Positions 1 through 9,086 of a stretch of DNA of 20,265 nucleotides are shown here, in pieces. The stretch is from a virus. Numbering within the stretch: position 1 is the stretch's first letter; each line of letters starts with the position of its first letter. The notes under the pieces are model-generated. The model was not told where the DNA came from and did not search any database. It worked only from the letters and a program-made list of their open reading frames with translations. Where the stretch lies: positions 1-20,265 of IMG/VR virus record IMGVR_UViG_3300037189_026315. One strand, written 5' to 3'. A program made the position numbers and the translations under genes.

Positions 1-3000
1 CTCACTGAAGAAAGTGGTACCAGCGCCGTCAAAATCTGTAGTGTCATTGTCAAACAACGAAATAAGATACTGATTACCACGACTGGCTCCCACCACCAAG
101 TTATTGGCAGTGTCGTCAATATTGAGTGCGCCGCCAAACTCAGCAAATTCAGTGGGTCGTGGACTTTGAATATTTTGTGTCCAAACAAATGTGTTGAATT
201 CAAGATCTTGCCACAATGTAGCAGTTGACCCTGGCAGTACTGTGAGTAAATTGTTCAATTCTGCGGCTTGACGATTCAACACACTGAGCGTGAGCACATT
301 GTTGATAACAGTAGCTGTGACATTGGGCACGGTGTTGTTGATCACCGCAGCCAATCCAGTCAAAGTGTTGTTGGGAGACAACGGCACAGACACCAATTGG
401 TCATTGATTCTAATGTCAGAACCAGCAGTGAGCGTGGTAGCGGATCTCTGTGCTGTGGTTATACCGTATACACGACTTTGGTTGACCCAACGTTCAACTT
501 GACCGCCTTTGTAAATCTGCGCACTGCTCTGTGGTTCGCCCACATACAAACTACAATTGTTGAGACAAATATCAACTGCTTGGCCAAAATTACAGAATTC
601 AGCCAGTTCATATTGTCCAACAGTTTGCAGAGTTGATATTTGATTGGTTTCTATTTCAATAATGTCACCAACATTGAAATCACGATCAATAGTGATGTTG
701 TTGCCTGCCACAGAGAAGGTATTGTTGGCACCAACCACAGCATTGTTTTCATTGATTAAAAATTGACCGTTGACTGTTACCGACACTGGTTCAGTCACTG
801 ATCCCTGCACAGTGTAAGTTGTAGTAGCAGCATTGCTCACAATGAATTTTTGCACCATGCGATCATAAACATAAACTATACCGGCCTGTGTTTGACTGCT
901 CACAGTGGCATAGGGAGCACCTATTAGGAACTGTCGACCATCTGTGGTAATGCTGACACTGGCACCAAATCTTGCATCGCTGTTGATCGAAACCGGTGGA
1001 GTCAGTGTTGCCACATACTCAAAATAGCCCTGAGCCGTGACTGTTATCACTGCACCACTGGCAGGCACAGTGACAAACGTCAATACTCCAGTACCACCGT
1101 TGAATGTATAATCAATGTTGGGACGTTGGATTACGTCATTTACCCGCACAGTAAATGCATAGATGTTGTCAGCGGTAAACAACAATGAGCCTATGTCAAA
1201 CGTCGAAGCCAGTGCTGGAGGAGTATATGCAATAGTAAAATCCAGCAGGGTGCCACCAGCACCCACACTGGTCACTGTGAGAGTGATGTTGTTGGCTGGC
1301 GAAGTGCCGCCACCAAAACTGGCAGCAGCAATGGTAATGGTGTTGCCTACGTTGTAGCCTGATCCCAGCGAAGTTGCGCCCACTGTGCCACGATCGGGAG
1401 AAAGTTGCCCAACTTCGCCGCGGACTCTGGTAATGGTAAATTCAGCACCGACCCCTGATCCCGAAGTGGCGGACTGTGTAACATCATAGTAGGTTTCACT
1501 GTCAAGCGGTGTAAGATTGCGTCGTTGGATACTGACCAAACTGCCAGCTGCTGGCGCTGTGGACAATGTCACCGTGTCAAAAGCACCATTGATGGTCCAC
1601 TGTGATCCTAGAGTTTGAACTTGTCCGTCCACAGACACTGTCAACTGTGTGGCTGCATCAATTTGTATTGCATCGCCAATGTCAAACTGTGTTTGAGTTC
1701 CTGATGCAATCACACGCACAAATTGGTCTTGCCAATCCACACGCCCATAGACATGTGCTTGATTGAGGCCCGGGGCGCCAACACACAGCCAACGTTCGTC
1801 CAAACTCATGGCCACGCTGGCACCAAACTCGCCTGTGCCTGCGCTGGCACTGGGTGTGGTGCCTGGTTGTGTCAACAGTTGCCACACAGTATAGGGGTTG
1901 ACACCGGGTAAACCCAGAGCTGGATCTCGATAGATCACTGCTGCATAACCAGTGTTGGCAACACTGGTGCTGCCGTTGCTGCCTGGTGCACCAGCAGCAG
2001 CCCAAGTTTGATTGCCAAAATCAACACTGGTACCAAATCCCCGTGTGCCAGTGACTTCTATAGTCAACAGTGCATCACCGTCGGGTAGTGGACTGATGGG
2101 AGTGTATTGATCACTGTAATTTTTTACATAGGTATACACTGCACCATTGGCCACACTTCCGCCACTGCTGAATGCTGGACTACCTACCAATGCTGCCAGT
2201 CTATTCTGTGCTTGTGTTACCGAAGTACCGTATTGTTCGCTGATGGTAAACTGCTCAGGCTGCAAGGTAGTGACGTCAGAAAATACTTCTTGCTTTTCCA
2301 ACACTGTCCAACGATCATTGCCGTTGTTGTCTACCCATACTTTGGCACCAGGATTTATGTTCAGTGTGTACGGCAAGTTGAGCACATCACTGGCCTGGGC
2401 CACACGCATGGTCTGCAACGTAAATCCAATGCCTGAACCATCGGCTTGTGTTTGTTGGCCACTAAAAGTATACGCAATATTCACAGTGTTGATGTTGGCC
2501 ACTGACAACACATCATATACACCGTTGATGTAGTCTGTGAAGAATCTAATGATCAGTTTGTCGCCAGCCACAAGGTCATGTGGCTGGCTGAATATCACTC
2601 GACTAGTGCCGTCAAGATTATCACAAACGTGCTGTATTTGCCCTGGCACCGATTGTGCTCGGAAGATCCCCCAGTCATAATCGTTGACCTTGGCGACCCA
2701 AATTGCTGTTCCCACAGCTATCTGATCGAAGTTGGCTGCCAAGCTGTCATTGTTGTCAAGGCTGAACACTGTGATGTCGGCGTCTTCAAGATTCACATAA
2801 CCAGCTGTGGGCAATCCAATGTCAGTGGGCAGCGTTGTGGTTGTGGGAAGAATATCAGGCGAGGTTATGGGATAGCTCTTGCGCCAGATTTCAGTCAACA
2901 AAACAGTTTGGTCGGCCTGACTGGGTTCTTGTGGATCAACCACTTGTACTGTACTGGGATTGGCGTCCAAGAGAGCACGATTCAATCTCATCTCAAAGAA

Positions 3001-6000
3001 GCTGCGATTGGCGTTGGCGCCATAGGTGGCACGCTGGACTGCCCAGTTGTCGTAGATGTCATAGTCAGCGGCTTCTTTGCCAAGGTTGGCTTGGCTAAAC
3101 AACTCGGCTGCCAACACTGTGCCTTTGCTGCCCAAGAATTGACGATACACGTTGACTTGACTGACGTCATTGAGGTTGAGCGCTGCTAGATACTGTCGTG
3201 GGCGGAAGCCAATTAGTCCATAGCTCAAGAGATCGTTGTCAACTTCAATATTGGCTGTGTTGATGTTGTAGCTATTGATCAACTGATTGGCCTTGTTGGC
3301 CAAGTTGGGCAGCAAGCCTAGTTCAATTTGACTGTAATCACTCTGTGTCCAGTCGTTGAAATTGAATGTGGTGCTGGGCTGTACAATCTTGAGTGCTGAC
3401 CAGAACACGTTCTTGTAGCGAACAATTTCACCTTTGCTGTAAGTGCGCAGACCAGTCCACTCTTCAACGTTGTCTTGATTGAGAATAAATCCTGGTGCGT
3501 TGACACTGCCATCCCAGTCGGTGCTGGTGACAGCCACAAGATTTAGTCGGCTTTGGCGAACTCCAGTCACGGGTTGATAAATCAAGTCACCAAACACACT
3601 TTGATTGTCAAGCACAATCATGTGTTCGTAAGTGGTGAATTTGAGATCAACATAGTTCAAGGTCTGGCCGCTGAGTGGTTGTGCTTGGAATTCGTAACCG
3701 TTGCGCACAATGTTGAGGTTGCGTGTGTTGAGTTCACGACGGTTTTGATCCAGCACAAGGTTTTCTATGGTCTGTGCTTGAATGCTGTCAACTTGTCCTT
3801 GAGTGCTGATCAATTTCAACCCATCAGATGTGGGGTTGAGGTTGATTAGCGCATTGTCATCCCAGCCTTGAATACTCCAATACAAAAACTCTGTGGCCAT
3901 ACGGTTCCAGTCCATGACGTAACCATTGGCTATGTTTTCAAACTTCATGCCTTGGCGGGTCAAAAGTTGTCCGTAGCTCAACAAGAAATCGCACACTGCT
4001 GCACGATCTGAGAAGATAAAACCATAGGGCACTTGTACCACTGTGTTGGTATAGACTGTGGGCACTTGAACTGACGCACCAGGTATGGCAATGGTTTGTA
4101 GCACGCCAGTGGTGCGGCTTTGCAAGATACTGAAATAAGGTTTGATGGTGCTGTAGCCATACACAGCATAGCCACCTGGAACTTGTTGCACCACTACACT
4201 GCTGTAGTTTACACTGCCGTAGGGTTGATTTTTGTACAGCAACAGTGCATAGCTTTCGTCGGGAATCAGCAGTGCACTGTTGGTAGAATTTGGACTGGAT
4301 TTTTCAGTGTAGATCTTGATGTATTGCTTGTCAGAAAACGACGCCATGCGGTAGACAAGACGCACGTCAAGATTCTGCAATGCCACGGTGAGATCTTCAG
4401 TGCTGTCTAGACCACTCTGGCGATTAAAATCTACAATCCAGTCAATGTAACTGGCTTTGCTGACTCCGTTGCCATAAACTTCAACTCCGTTGGCATCCAA
4501 ACGGTAGCGATTATTGTAGAGATATTGCTGGTATTCTAAGTTATAGCGATAGAGATCACGGTCAGCAAACAATGCGTAAAATTTGGCCGGGCGTGTCAAC
4601 GCCAGCAGTCGCATCACAGCAAATGGGTAGCTTGAGCTGTTCCACCAAGCAGCTTCAGTGGGACTGCCATCACCAAGGCTCCAACTCTTGCGGAAAGTAG
4701 TGGAGTCAAAATTGCCCATGACCGAGAGATACGGGCTCAGCAGCGCACCTTCGCTGCCAGTGGGAATAACTTTGGTTAGGCCAGGTCGGGCAAATTGTGG
4801 TAGGAAATATGCACCAGCAGGATCGTCAACTTTGCCTAGCTCTAGGTCATCCCACAACACAAGGTTGTCAGCAGTGTATGGTGCTGTGCCATAGCGTGTT
4901 TCCCACCAAGTGGGCTTTTCACTGAATCCCAGCATCTCCCAAGGTGTGATTTGGGGCTGTTCAGTGTCGTAGAAAAAGCGATTGATGCCACGCCAGGCGC
5001 CCAGCAACGGGCCATTGTCTAACTTGTTGCGACTGCTGCTGTAGTTAAATGTAAACTCGTTGTTGGCGTTGTACACTTGGTCACGGTACTGTAACTTGTT
5101 CCAGTTAACCCAGCTGAGAAAGTCCACGCTGAGAATGTTGGTGACTTCTTGATAGTCGTAGCCCGTGTCACGGAACTGACCAGGCATGACATCATATACT
5201 GTGAGTGGTACTGGGTTGCCATCTAGTTTGAGGTTGTTGTAGATACGGCGCTCAAATTCCAACAGCACCTCGTCTCGAATGTCACCAAACGCCTTGGTAA
5301 AGCTGCCGTCATGTCCTATAATGCCCAGTTCAGTGCCATTAGTGGTTTTGCGTTCAACTATTTCAGGCAGCCATGCCGGATACAGACCCAATTTGGTAGG
5401 AGTGTTGGGCACAAAGCTACCATAAGTGGCTGCATATTCTTGCAGTGTGAGCACATCGCCTAGAGACAAATTCACCAAAACAGTGATGCGTGGGCCGTCA
5501 GTTGCCACCACATAGTCACGTCCACGAATCAGCAACACATTGTTGAGATACACATTCATGCCAAGATAGTTGGCTGACTCATAGTCATACACTTGCACTG
5601 TGTCAAAAGTGTCTGTGGTAATAAAACTCACAGTGTAAGTGGTATTGGAGTACACAGCACCAGCCGGAATCATGTCACTCCAGTAGAAAGGCTGACTGTC
5701 TATTTTGCCTTCCACTAGGTTCTGGATGGCTGTGTCTAGAATCTGCGACGGAGTTTCAAAATAAATGGTTTGCTGGGTAACTGAGTCCAGCACTTGTGCT
5801 TTGAACTTTTCATACTCACGACTGTTGAAACTCAAAGCACCAAAAATGTTGTACTGCTCGCTGCGCATGAAATAGCCAGCCAGGGTCAGTGGGGAGCTTT
5901 GCTGCAAGATCAACTGTCCGTAGGGCACAATATTGCCTAGATCTCGAGAGTTGTTGGGGCCGTTGATTTTTCCACTCAACCCATTTAAGTTTTGGCAAAT

Positions 6001-9000
6001 AGTTTCGTAGTGCTGACGTACTGTGCCCAACGTAAAGTTGGGACTGTTGCCATTGAGTGGGTTACTTTGCAAATTAACTGGTACTTGATAGAATGCCACA
6101 TTGCTGGTTTGATCACTCAGCACAGCCACTTCAATCACAGTGCCAGGAACATAGTCTTGACTCAAGGTAATGGTTGTGGTGTTGTCACCGCGCTCAATAC
6201 TGTATTGAGTAGGATCAACAAACTGAGTACCCACAAATAGTCTTACCGGGGGCACCACAGTGCCTTCGCTTACTCTCACATCTAGTTTGAGAATACGAGA
6301 TGAGAATTCAAATTTAAATTGTTGGCGTTCCAGTGTGGGGGTGGCCGCAGTCTGCCAACCCAACTGTCGTCGATACACTGTGCGTGTGCTGTATTCACGA
6401 ACTGATCCTGAACTGATGTCCTTGGTCACGCTGACGTTGTTGTCAACATAGAGAAATGTGTCAACATAGAGATTGTTGTCAAACACAATGTCGCCAACGT
6501 TGTCAATGTTGAGATACTCTAGGGGAATTTGCAAAATTGGATCTAGAATTCCTGTTTCTGCTTGAGCATAAGAAAACAACTTGCTGCCAGCAAATGTTGT
6601 GCTTTGATACACTGATTCGTCGCCAAAACTTACACCGTTGGGATCATACACATTGTACAGCGGAGCTTGTTGAACATTGGTTTTTTGCTGTGCCTGTTCC
6701 CACTCGCCGTTGTTGAACCAAAATGTCACACCTTTGAGAGTATCGCCATCAAGGCACACTGTACTTTGATCCGGCAATACTTCGCCATCAGATGCCAGCG
6801 TTAAATTGATAATGGGCTGTGCAATGAGTGGGGGTACAGTGTCAGGTGTGACAAAATTCACTGTCCAAATTTTGTTGCGCACGCTGGCATCTTCGTCAGC
6901 GGCAAAAATCACTCGCGATCCATCAACAAAGGTGTAGCCGTCCACAGCATAGCTGGTGCTGCCTTCAATGTTGCTGAAGGCGTCAGTTTCTTCAAAGTCA
7001 ATGATGTCAACTGGTTGCTTGCCTTGGGTGCCCATGTTCCATAGGCGCAGACCTGGGCGGAATTCAATGATGGGACGCTTGGCTCGTTTGAGATTGTCGT
7101 AAACCACAGGTACATTGTTGTAGCTGGCTGTGGCTTGAATCACATCAATGTGAAACCAACGATTGCTGCGAGCCCAGGCATTGAGGTCTGGGCTGGCGCG
7201 GTCAACTGTGAGGTAATCTAATTCTTCAGGTACAGGCAGACTGCTGTCATTTTGTTCTTGAACGTATGTTTCAGGCGTGACAAAATTTGTGACTGGCAAC
7301 AATTCAATCGCAGTGCCTACTCCGCTCACGTAGTATTGCTTGTCTTTGTATGATGCTGGCTCAATATCGCCACGAAACACTACCTTGAGTCCGTTGGTAA
7401 ATGTTACTCCATTGGTAGAGGTATAGTTTTTCTTGCCAATGACTTCTTCAATAAACAGTGTAGTTTCTTGGGTTTGTTCAATCAGTCTGATGCGGCCAAA
7501 AATTTCTGGGTCAATGGCATCTTGATACCACAAAGTATCAAGAATAGCTGTGAGTGGAGGAATCTGTTCAAAGCGTCCTTCAGCTGTTTTGTACCATTGA
7601 GTGTTGCTGTACTGATCTCCGTAGGCAATAGAAAACTTGTTCAAAGCCGGGATATCAGCTACTTTGTTCAGCACTATGTACTCTACGCCAGCAAAGTTTT
7701 GATATTGGATTTGATAAACTTGATAGCGATCTCCCACAGGAATATCTGTGACTTGACTGAATGGCAAACTATCAAAACTGCCAGGCAAGCCGTTGTTGGC
7801 TAAACTCTGTACCAAAGGATCAAACAGTGTGGTCACTTGCCAGCCGCCAGTTTCGGCGTCAACGTTAGGATCCGTGAACACAATGGTTCGACCGTTGAGA
7901 TTGGTGGTTCCGTCAATGCCATTGTATTCTAGCAAGAACTGCGCCACAGGCTGGTTGTTGACTTGATCAAACTTCAGTGTAGACAAAATATCCACAGAAC
8001 CAAAATTGTTCAAGGTATAGTAAAAATTCTGTGCAGTCTTGGATGGCACATTGAACGTGACTGTGCCTAGATCCTCACCGTTGTTGATCACACCAAACAC
8101 ATCTCGACTGCTGATGTTGGGGGTTGAAGGTATGACTCCTGACACGCCTGGATTGGTCTGAATCCAAAAACCTGGACCTGTGCCCGGTGTACCATCAACA
8201 ATCTCAATCACGCCCTGTTGCCCGCTCTGTGTTTCACTCACATAGTACAGAGTGTCTGGCGCATCTTGTGGCACCACAAAGGTAATCTGGCCAGTGTTGC
8301 TACCGTTGCGAGTAACACCGTTGTTGTAGGCATTGCCACGACCAGTCACAGGCTGAGTCTTGATCCAAAATGGATAAATGCCAGTGAGATTGAGGTTAAA
8401 AATGTAGGTATTGCCACGTTGCAAAGTCAACGTGGGATTGATTACGCCGTCAATGGTGTAGTTAAATGTGCCATTGTTGCGTACTCGATAGTTCACAGTG
8501 GTCTTGGTATTCTGTGCCACCTGGAATGTGTAGTTGCCGCCTCGCAAGAGATCAATAGTGGGATTCTCGCCTGGCACACCCGAGAATGTGTAAACTCCGT
8601 TTTCGCGTGTGACTTCAAAGTTGGCCTGGGACGGTATTGTGGTGGCCATGACTTCCACAACATCAGGGCCGTTGGGCATCCAGAAGTATTGATTGAAGTT
8701 TACAAAGGTGTCGTAATTGACAAACGGATCCCAACTGTAGAACTCGCTGACATACAGTCGGTCTGGTCTGTTGCCTTCACCGCCTTGATAACTCACAGCA
8801 TCGTTCATGCCTGGATAGGTCATGACGTCTCTCACTGTGTCAGTGTCGGGCTTGATAATGGCCACAGCGGGTTCAAGCTGATAATCAGCGCGAGTCTTGT
8901 CAATCTCTACCACATAACGATCATTGGGGTTGACGCCAGGACCTACTTGGCGGCCAATGTAGCCTTGAGTCTGCTTGAATCTTGGCTCTTGTACCAGCTG

Positions 9001-9084
9001 ATCTAGCGTGGCTGCCAAAAATTGACGGTTAGCATCGGTTTGAAAGATCTCGGGTAAAAAATCAACGGAACGTACTTGAGCCAT
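1..9084 (-). CDS. Giant multi-domain baseplate/adhesin-like structural protein (3' end beyond window)
   Basis: The frame stays open for 3028 codons from ATG at 9084 to the left edge, so the C-terminus is missing. The start lies 2 nt after the gp6 stop, with a GGAG 10 nt upstream. Visible in order (residues): an N-terminal block with the motif WDPFVNYDTFVNF (118-140); three related cupredoxin-like beta-sandwiches (about 165-365); small VNG-type beta modules (about 948-986, 1178-1216, 2480-2510, 2645-2685, 2768-2812); a Trp-rich core (1362-1399, PWEMLGFSEKPTWW); a carbohydrate-binding-like motif (1882-1912); a GSGYNVGNTITI glycine-rich motif (about 2574); and five FG-GAP-like repeats (2349-3001). 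No signal peptide, membrane segment or enzyme motif was seen. The position after gp6 is that of T4 gp7 (1032 residues), but I see no convincing gp7 similarity. Inference: outer baseplate or receptor-binding appendage, injected-enzyme role unlikely. The coding call is firm; the function is not. Confidence 0.9.
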   Translation of the reverse strand, partial: MAQVRSVDFLPEIFQTDANRQFLAATLDQLVQEPRFKQTQGYIGRQVGPGVNPNDRYVVEIDKTRADYQLEPAVAIIKPDTDTVRDVMTYPGMNDAVSYQGGEGNRPDRLYVSEFYSWDPFVNYDTFVNFNQYFWMPNGPDVVEVMATTIPSQANFEVTRENGVYTFSGVPGENPTIDLLRGGNYTFQVAQNTKTTVNYRVRNNGTFNYTIDGVINPTLTLQRGNTYIFNLNLTGIYPFWIKTQPVTGRGNAYNNGVTRNGSNTGQITFVVPQDAPDTLYYVSETQSGQQGVIEIVDGTPGTGPGFWIQTNPGVSGVIPSTPNISSRDVFGVINNGEDLGTVTFNVPSKTAQNFYYTLNNFGSVDILSTLKFDQVNNQPVAQFLLEYNGIDGTTNLNGRTIVFTDPNVDAETGGWQVTTLFDPLVQSLANNGLPGSFDSLPFSQVTDIPVGDRYQVYQIQYQNFAGVEYIVLNKVADIPALNKFSIAYGDQYSNTQWYKTAEGRFEQIPPLTAILDTLWYQDAIDPEIFGRIRLIEQTQETTLFIEEVIGKKNYTSTNGVTFTNGLKVVFRGDIEPASYKDKQYYVSGVGTAIELLPVTNFVTPETYVQEQNDSSLPVPEELDYLTVDRASPDLNAWARSNRWFHIDVIQATASYNNVPVVYDNLKRAKRPIIEFRPGLRLWNMGTQGKQPVDIIDFEETDAFSNIEGSTSYAVDGYTFVDGSRVIFAADEDASVRNKIWTVNFVTPDTVPPLIAQPIINLTLASDGEVLPDQSTVCLDGDTLKGVTFWFNNGEWEQAQQKTNVQQAPLYNVYDPNGVSFGDESVYQSTTFAGSKLFSYAQAETGILDPILQIPLEYLNIDNVGDIVFDNNLYVDTFLYVDNNVSVTKDISSGSVREYSTRTVYRRQLGWQTAATPTLERQQFKFEFSSRILKLDVRVSEGTVVPPVRLFVGTQFVDPTQYSIERGDNTTTITLSQDYVPGTVIEVAVLSDQTSNVAFYQVPVNLQSNPLNGNSPNFTLGTVRQHYETICQNLNGLSGKINGPNNSRDLGNIVPYGQLILQQSSPLTLAGYFMRSEQYNIFGALSFNSREYEKFKAQVLDSVTQQTIYFETPSQILDTAIQNLVEGKIDSQPFYWSDMIPAGAVYSNTTYTVSFITTDTFDTVQVYDYESANYLGMNVYLNNVLLIRGRDYVVATDGPRITVLVNLSLGDVLTLQEYAATYGSFVPNTPTKLGLYPAWLPEIVERKTTNGTELGIIGHDGSFTKAFGDIRDEVLLEFERRIYNNLKLDGNPVPLTVYDVMPGQFRDTGYDYQEVTNILSVDFLSWVNWNKLQYRDQVYNANNEFTFNYSSSRNKLDNGPLLGAWRGINRFFYDTEQPQITPWEMLGFSEKPTWWETRYGTAPYTADNLVLWDDLELGKVDDPAGAYFLPQFARPGLTKVIPTGSEGALLSPYLSVMGNFDSTTFRKSWSLGDGSPTEAAWWNSSSYPFAVMRLLALTRPAKFYALFADRDLYRYNLEYQQYLYNNRYRLDANGVEVYGNGVSKASYIDWIVDFNRQSGLDSTEDLTVALQNLDVRLVYRMASFSDKQYIKIYTEKSSPNSTNSALLIPDESYALLLYKNQPYGSVNYSSVVVQQVPGGYAVYGYSTIKPYFSILQSRTTGVLQTIAIPGASVQVPTVYTNTVVQVPYGFIFSDRAAVCDFLLSYGQLLTRQGMKFENIANGYVMDWNRMATEFLYWSIQGWDDNALINLNPTSDGLKLISTQGQVDSIQAQTIENLVLDQNRRELNTRNLNIVRNGYEFQAQPLSGQTLNYVDLKFTTYEHMIVLDNQSVFGDLIYQPVTGVRQSRLNLVAVTSTDWDGSVNAPGFILNQDNVEEWTGLRTYSKGEIVRYKNVFWSALKIVQPSTTFNFNDWTQSDYSQIELGLLPNLANKANQLINSYNINTANIEVDNDLLSYGLIGFRPRQYLAALNLNDVSQVNVYRQFLGSKGTVLAAELFSQANLGKEAADYDIYDNWAVQRATYGANANRSFFEMRLNRALLDANPSTVQVVDPQEPSQADQTVLLTEIWRKSYPITSPDILPTTTTLPTDIGLPTAGYVNLEDADITVFSLDNNDSLAANFDQIAVGTAIWVAKVNDYDWGIFRAQSVPGQIQHVCDNLDGTSRVIFSQPHDLVAGDKLIIRFFTDYINGVYDVLSVANINTVNIAYTFSGQQTQADGSGIGFTLQTMRVAQASDVLNLPYTLNINPGAKVWVDNNGNDRWTVLEKQEVFSDVTTLQPEQFTISEQYGTSVTQAQNRLAALVGSPAFSSGGSVANGAVYTYVKNYSDQYTPISPLPDGDALLTIEVTGTRGFGTSVDFGNQTWAAAGAPGSNGSTSVANTGYAAVIYRDPALGLPGVNPYTVWQLLTQPGTTPSASAGTGEFGASVAMSLDERWLCVGAPGLNQAHVYGRVDWQDQFVRVIASGTQTQFDIGDAIQIDAATQLTVSVDGQVQTLGSQWTINGAFDTVTLSTAPAAGSLVSIQRRNLTPLDSETYYDVTQSATSGSGVGAEFTITRVRGEVGQLSPDRGTVGATSLGSGYNVGNTITIAAASFGGGTSPANNITLTVTSVGAGGTLLDFTIAYTPPALASTFDIGSLLFTADNIYAFTVRVNDVIQRPNIDYTFNGGTGVLTFVTVPASGAVITVTAQGYFEYVATLTPPVSINSDARFGASVSITTDGRQFLIGAPYATVSSQTQAGIVYVYDRMVQKFIVSNAATTTYTVQGSVTEPVSVTVNGQFLINENNAVVGANNTFSVAGNNITIDRDFNVGDIIEIETNQISTLQTVGQYELAEFCNFGQAVDICLNNCSLYVGEPQSSAQIYKGGQVERWVNQSRVYGITTAQRSATTLTAGSDIRINDQLVSVPLSPNNTLTGLAAVINNTVPNVTATVINNVLTLSVLNRQAAELNNLLTVLPGSTATLWQDLEFNTFVWTQNIQSPRPTEFAEFGGALNIDDTANNLVVGASRGNQYLISLFDNDTTDFDGAGTTFFSE
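82..2040 (-). repeat. FG-GAP-like repeat region in giant protein
   Basis: Five FG-GAP-like units within residues 2349-3001: GFGTSV...AAAGAPG (1981-2040), EFGASV...LCVGAPG (1768-1830), RFGASV...FLIGAP (913-972), a degenerate NFGQAV...LYVGEP (532-600) and EFGGAL...LVVGAS (82-141). FG-GAP repeats form blades of integrin-type beta-propellers. Spacing is uneven (about 70, 286, 124 and 153 residues), with beta modules inserted between units. More units may lie beyond the left edge. Confidence 0.7.
3349..3441 (-). other. Carbohydrate-binding-like motif (CBM5/12 type) in giant protein
   Basis: Residues 1882-1912 follow the short pattern Y-x-x-G-E-x-V-x-Y-x-x-x-x-W-x-A ... D-W-T: YSKGEIVRYKNVFWSAL and later NFNDWT. 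This is the usual layout of CBM5/12-type modules found in chitinases and phage tail proteins. It is short, so the call is tentative. Confidence 0.4.
6441..6472 (-). repeat. 14-bp direct repeat inside giant gene
   Basis: TGTCAACATAGAGA (plus strand) occurs at 6441-6454 and 6459-6472, an 18-nt period, so the protein reads LYVDTF-LYVDNN. It is probably a small in-frame slippage duplication. Confidence 0.7.
8194..8442 (-). other. Cupredoxin-like domain in giant protein, copper ligands absent
   Basis: Residues 215-297. The pattern NPTLTLQRGNTYIFNLN, PFWIKT, GQITFVVPQDAPDTLYYV is that of cupredoxin-like modules frequent in structural proteins of aquatic phages. Positions that carry His, Cys, His and Met in copper-binding versions read Tyr237, Ser283, Gln286 and Gln289. 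Shorter relatives flank it (about 165-214 and 303-365). Confidence 0.6.
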
Positions 9085-9086
9085 GT

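Noticed and set aside
2578-3189. 203-codon plus-strand open frame
   Set aside because: Antisense to the giant gene, no family features, and the only gene orientation in the window is minus.
8218-9006. 262-codon open frame on the plus strand opposite the giant gene
   Set aside because: It is fully antisense to a long, domain-rich frame, with no ribosome binding site or recognisable product; a composition-driven shadow.
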